64,000 bases of DNA from Linyphia triangularis (taxonomy: Eukaryota; Arthropoda; Arachnida; Araneae; Linyphiidae), in assembly GCA_963978545.1 (NCBI GenBank), contig OZ021727.1, positions 95,741,762-95,805,761 of the forward strand. The letters run 5' to 3'. A program made the translations under genes and the position numbers. Positions 40,501 to 46,500 of the stretch are shown one piece after another (position 1 is the stretch's first letter; every line of letters starts with the position of its first letter). The notes beneath the pieces were generated by a model. The model saw only the letters and a program-made list of their open reading frames with translations, did no database searches and was not told the origin of the DNA.

Positions 40501-43500
40501 GCTTCGAAGTCTGACATCCACGGAACTATTGTTTATTTACATTAGTATGTGTTGCTTGTTTCGTTAAGCGTTACGCTGATGTAATGTCCGCTACTGCCGA
40601 GATTTGTGTGGCTAGGACATGCGTTATTGCTTTGATTTAGGTTGCTGAGGTGACCATTTTCCCGGAGTATTACGCCGATATAACAGCGTTATTGCTGAGA
40701 ATTGTTCCGGTATCTTCGGCGCTAACGCTGATATACGTTATGTGATGGTCATTTTCGTTGAGTGTGCTACCCTGTTGTAAAATCTAAAATTAGCATCGCT
40801 GTTACCGAAAGAATGAGGGTATTACCATGAGGAATTGCGCTATCGCCGAGATTTTGTGATGGTAATTTTCGTCGAGTGTTACATCCTTACAATATCGTTA
40901 TTGTTGATAGTTGCTCCGGTATATTAGGTTCTAACTTTGATATTTCAGTTGGCGTAAGAGTTGTTTTATCGTAGAATGCCGTACTTTGATAACATCCGAT
41001 ATTACCGAAATTTGTTCTAGTATTACCAAGAAAATGTCGATATTACCGAAATTTGTGCAGATATCGTGGACACTCGCCGATACTCACTTTGTTGCGATTT
41101 TCATTTCGGCTGATATTTAGATTTTCGCCGGTATTGCAAGCGCTATTGCTTTCGTTAGAGTGATGGTCATTTTTGCCGAGGTTTACTCTGATACAATAAC
41201 GGCTATTACCGAGATTTTCAACACCGTTTTGTAGCCATTCGCCTAGACTTCCGTAAATGCGATAACCGCTATATCCGTAATTAGTGCCTGTTTAAGGATC
41301 GATTTTGCCGTTTCATGTGAATCTATACTAAAATTTTTATATCATTTTGTATAAAAATGATATAAAAATATTTTGAAAATTAGTCCTAATTAAAAAATTT
41401 CTAAAGAAGCTGTGTTTAAAGTTGTTATTTTAACTGCAATTGTATGTACAATTGTTTGTTGCTTTTTATTTTATTGAACAAGCTGAATGGTAGGAATAAA
41501 AATTTAAATATAAAGATTTTAGTACTTAAAATGTTGCTTAAAAATTTAGAAAACTAGGTTTAATTATATTCGGCCTGTTTGTCAATATGGTATAGTTGCT
41601 TAAAGTTGTTTGACTTGTTGAACATTTTAAGTTTTTGCCGGATTGCATCGCTTTAAAAGGATTTTTTTTTTGTGAAGTTTTACCATGCCTGATGACGGCA
41701 CAAAGTGTATCCCTACATCTAGGTGCCTCTATTTTGAATCATTTTTCTCACGGACAAACAGAGAAGGTGCAGTGTTATAAACGCACATGGAAAACCATAA
41801 TTTTTTTAAGTATAGCTTAAAATGTGTTTTACGCATAAAACGTTTGGAGTTTTGTTTTCAGCTTTTTGATTTTTTACCAAACTCATCCCTGAAAATGGAG
41901 TAAAATTTAATATTTGGTGCTTCAAAATGTAATCTATTACATGGTCTTTTTAAGTATGCTTTTTTACATTTTTGCTAAAATATTGAGAACTAAAAGTCAA
42001 AATGAAATGAAAAAAATACTGGAGGGGTTTTCGACCATGATAAATCTAATGAAAGCAACAACAACAAAAAATACATGTTTCTATTTAAAAAAATTTAAGG
42101 CTTGTTTTATTAATTTATAATTAATTATTAAAACACTGTTTGGTGCGAAAGTTGATTACTGTTTATGTTTGGCATTGAACAAACTACTGTTTGAAACAAA
42201 AGTTACTTAATTATGTTAATTAGTAAAGAATTTAATGGCAAAAATCTAATTTTTCTTTTAAAATTATCTGTCAATTCTTTGATTTCTTGTAAATTTCTAA
42301 CCACTCATTAGAAAATTATGAAATTTTGTATTTCGTCATTTTTTGGGATTCTAAATCTAAATATGGTATAATATTATGGGGTTGCCATTGAACTTTTGAA
42401 AGTTTTATTTAGTTTTAATTTGTAGATGACCACTCATAATAAAAAAAAAATTATATGCAATTCATAAAGACCTTCCATGATTTACAAGGGTACTTGAATT
42501 TTGTTATTTTGTCAATTAGATTACAAGATATAGCCATTGTTCTGATTTTTTTTTGCGTGCTGTACTATGCATCACCGACTTAAAAGAGATTATTCAGATA
42601 TTACTAATATTCCTATCCATTTTCTAATATACCATACATTCTTAAAATACAAACTACTCCACCATTTGAACTCAAGCCAAACTAAGAAATCCTTATCTTA
42701 ATTGTTTTTATTTCAAGTCTGCTGTACTTGTAATCTTTAACTATGAACTTGCAGAGTTTTTTCATTTTTATTGTATTCTTTGAAAGGAATAGGAGAGTAT
42801 ATATGAAAATAAACTGCCCATGTATTTAAATGTAAAAATACATGATTCTTTTTATAAACATATGCATGTGAAAATGAAGGTTATGTTGCATTACAAAGTG
42901 ATATTGCAAATATTTCTTTCATGAAGCTGGTTCATATTTAAAAAAAAAGAAAGAAAAAAAAAAAAAAAAAGAGGCATTGCAACATTTCTTCATAAAGTCA
43001 TTATAATATTTTAACTTTCACTTTCAAGCATCACTATTAGAAGTTTGCAATGTCTCATTATACTTATATACATGCTGGATATTTGTATGCATAGTCTTAT
43101 AATTGTCGAAAACAGCATTCACCACTGCTTCTAGTTTTATCAATTTCAAAGGAAATATAAAAATAAAATGCCAGCTTTTAGTTGAACTCCATAAATATTT
43201 ATGACTTAGGATGAAAAAAATAGTTAAAATAAGGATTTCTTGGTTTGGCTAGAGTTCAATTGATGAAGTAGTTTATATTCTAAGAATTCAAGGCTTGTTA
43301 AAAAAGGAATTTGAAATAATATCATAACTGTCTCTTTATTGGTTGGTAGTAAATACACTGCAATGCGAAAGTTTAGACATTGAACAAAATCACACAGATT
43401 TCAAAATATATTTAGTCTATTTTTGTAATACAGCTACCGTGTAATATGCAATGCATTCTTTACAATATTTATAACTATACAAGTTAATTGGGCATATTGA

Positions 43501-46500
43501 AAGTCATTAATTTGTAACAAAACAAATTAACATTATCTGAAAAGTTTAGACGAAAATGAAATGAAATTAATATAAACATGATTTAAAACTTAATTGTGCA
43601 TCCATGCTTGTTGATTAGCTTTTAAGTATGAATTCCCATTGAAGAAACTAAATTTTCCATGGTTTGGGACTTCATTTGGTTCCCTATATTCTCTATAGAT
43701 CTCTTGGGTTCATTTATTGAAGATTATTGTCTAGCATTGCTGTAAACTTTGCGACTCATAATGTCCCAAAGATTTTCTATTGTGTAATGATGTGAGGTAT
43801 ATGCTTGCCAGTCAAGAACTTTTGAATTCTGACAATTAAATTAGGCCTTACAAGTATTGTCTACATTTTGAATCAAAGCATTGTTTTGCTGAAATCTCCA
43901 CGAAGGGCCACCTTGAAATTGAGTAAATGGCAGCTGATTATCCTCCAATGTCTTAGTGTAATGCTTATATTTGGTGATCACTGGTAGAGTGCAGAGACCC
44001 TTGTTCATTGTAGCAAAATGTCTTCCAAACTATCACCGAACCAGCATCGTGTCTGGTGTCTAGGACTAAAAATATGCTGTGGTTCCTTTCGAAAGTCACG
44101 CCAGCATGAAACCTAACCCATGTAGGCCAACTATATAGATTCCATTTTTTTCATTTTTAAATACTACTGATTTCCAGTTTGGTTTATATAATATATGATT
44201 TTGATACCACAAAATTTTTTATTACTTATGATGTGGTTTTAGAGCTGGTATCTTTATCATTTTGCAATAAACCATAGTTCCTGTTTCCAATATTCGTCTA
44301 CAAATCGTATACTTTGATACTGAAACGCCTAATGACTATTGAAATTCACAAACAGTAATTTGTTGGGTACTCAACAGTTTTTGGATCTAACGATTAACAG
44401 GTTTATTCATCACACGCTGCCTGTCAGATCTGAGTATTTCTTAGCATCCATTAAAAAAACCTCTATAAATGGAAGTCTTTGATCGATTAATAATTGTTGA
44501 AATTTACAAAACGAGCTTACCTTCAAGTTTCAACTGCCAATTTAGATAAGCTCATCCTTTTGAAATTTCCTTAGCCAATGGCATCTTGGCTACAAAGTGT
44601 TATCATTTGCAGGAATTAGATATTCAAAGTCTGTGATGCAATCTTTTTTAAATTTGCATATTCAAACAAAAATTCGCAGAAACTCATGATTGTGTCTAAA
44701 CTTTTGCAACTAGCAAATTTCTGTTTTTTGCCAAAAAAATTAGTATTATTGCAAATCAAATGTTTTTTGCAAAAAAAATTAGTATTATTGCAACTGTATT
44801 TTAAAACTGAATGGTGTCATTGTCTAAACTTTTGCATCACAGTGTACAATGTATATATTTAAACGCGTTTTAAAAGCGAATTCTTGTGTGATACATATCA
44901 AAATTATAAAGGCTGAAAGATATTTACATAACTCTAACTAAACTGTTTTCATTTATCAAACAATGAAATATTTTACTAAAAACTAAACTGGTATTTTAGG
45001 TTTTTCTATAAAATGTCCGATTTTATGCATTTTCCATGTAAAATTTTGAATTTGAAGGCTTTTGTGGATACCTAAAATATTGTTTCACGAAATTCATATT
45101 TTACTGTTTTGGTTTTGATCGCAAATGGTATCTACTGAGTATGCAGTTAACACAAATTTCGAATTTTTTTATCCACTCCTTGTGATCCCTAAATATCCAT
45201 TCATACTCCAAAATTCTCCATTATTATTATTGCAAATGAATTGACGTTCCCCTCTCTTCCAGTTCCTTCCAAGAGTGGCTTCAACCTTCCCCCGCTGACT
45301 GCCCCTCACTACCCGCAATACACCAGTAGCTCGTGGGGTCTTCCCCGCAACATCCACCCTTCTACTCCTGTGGGAGAGGGGGCTGTCGGGCTGCCCATCG
45401 TTCCGTGGGGTAACAGAGAGAAGGGGACAGCACACAGGCTGCAGGACATCTCCTCGTACCTGGATCCAAACTTCACTCCAGAGTTGCTGGGTAACAACAT
45501 TCTCCTTCAAATCAATATTATCCCTCTTTATCACTCAATTCTCTTGAAATTTAAATTATATGGGATATCAGTAAAATGTATTGATGGCAACTTATTAGTG
45601 AATTTATTCAATACCTCTAATGAATCTATGAACAATCTGCTCCATCTTAATTTTTAAAACTACTAATTGGAAATTGGAAACATGTAAAATGCAATGACTA
45701 TTTATATAAAAAAAAATGATTGATTCATCTCAGTATGAGTATAAACTCTTTAAATAGATTTAATATTCAAGCACATAAAAATAGACACTATAGTCATTTT
45801 TTTCTTTTCTTCTTTCTCTCTCTCTTTTTCTTGCTAAGCACAAACGAGCAAAGATATTTTCGTATCGCATTTACCAGAGTCTAATTTTGCAATTTTTTTT
45901 ATTGTTTTAAAAATTCCGTTTTAAACTTTTTTAAACCTCTAACTTTTACTTTTATGTTAAGAACATGTTTAATATATGTCAAATAAAAACATTTTTCGCA
46001 ATAGAAAGCTATTCAATAAAATATGCAAAACCTGTTATTATTTGCTTCTAAGAGTTCATTTTTCAGACATTCAGGTTTTTTCCAGGCTGTGTGATCACTT
46101 TTAAAAATTTGGATTTTATAAATGGTCCGTAAAAAGCCCTAAATTTCTTCCAAACAGACCACTAAAATTTTATATAGAATTATTCAACTACACAATAGCA
46201 TTAACATGTTACTAAAATCGTTAATTATACTAAATTTCTCTTTTATTACAAGTTTTATTCTCCTTGCATTTCAGATGAAGGTGTGTCTAGTCCTGAGGCA
46301 CTCCCTGTTCCAGAGCGCTGTGACAGCCTCCACTCTAACAATGATTTGAATGTTGGTGTGAACAATGTTGAGTGTGAGAGCGAAGGAAGTGCTAAAGAGA
46401 CGAATGTGGCAGCCCTGGAAAGAGTTGTCATGCCACCAATCACCAACCAAGAGATCTCATCAGAATCAGAGTGAGTCCTCTCAATTGCATTTTGTGTTAA

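Noticed and set aside
45169..45534. 121-codon minus-strand ORF
   Set aside because: It is the antisense shadow of stan exon 22, whose plus-strand frame fits the gene's phases and protein family.
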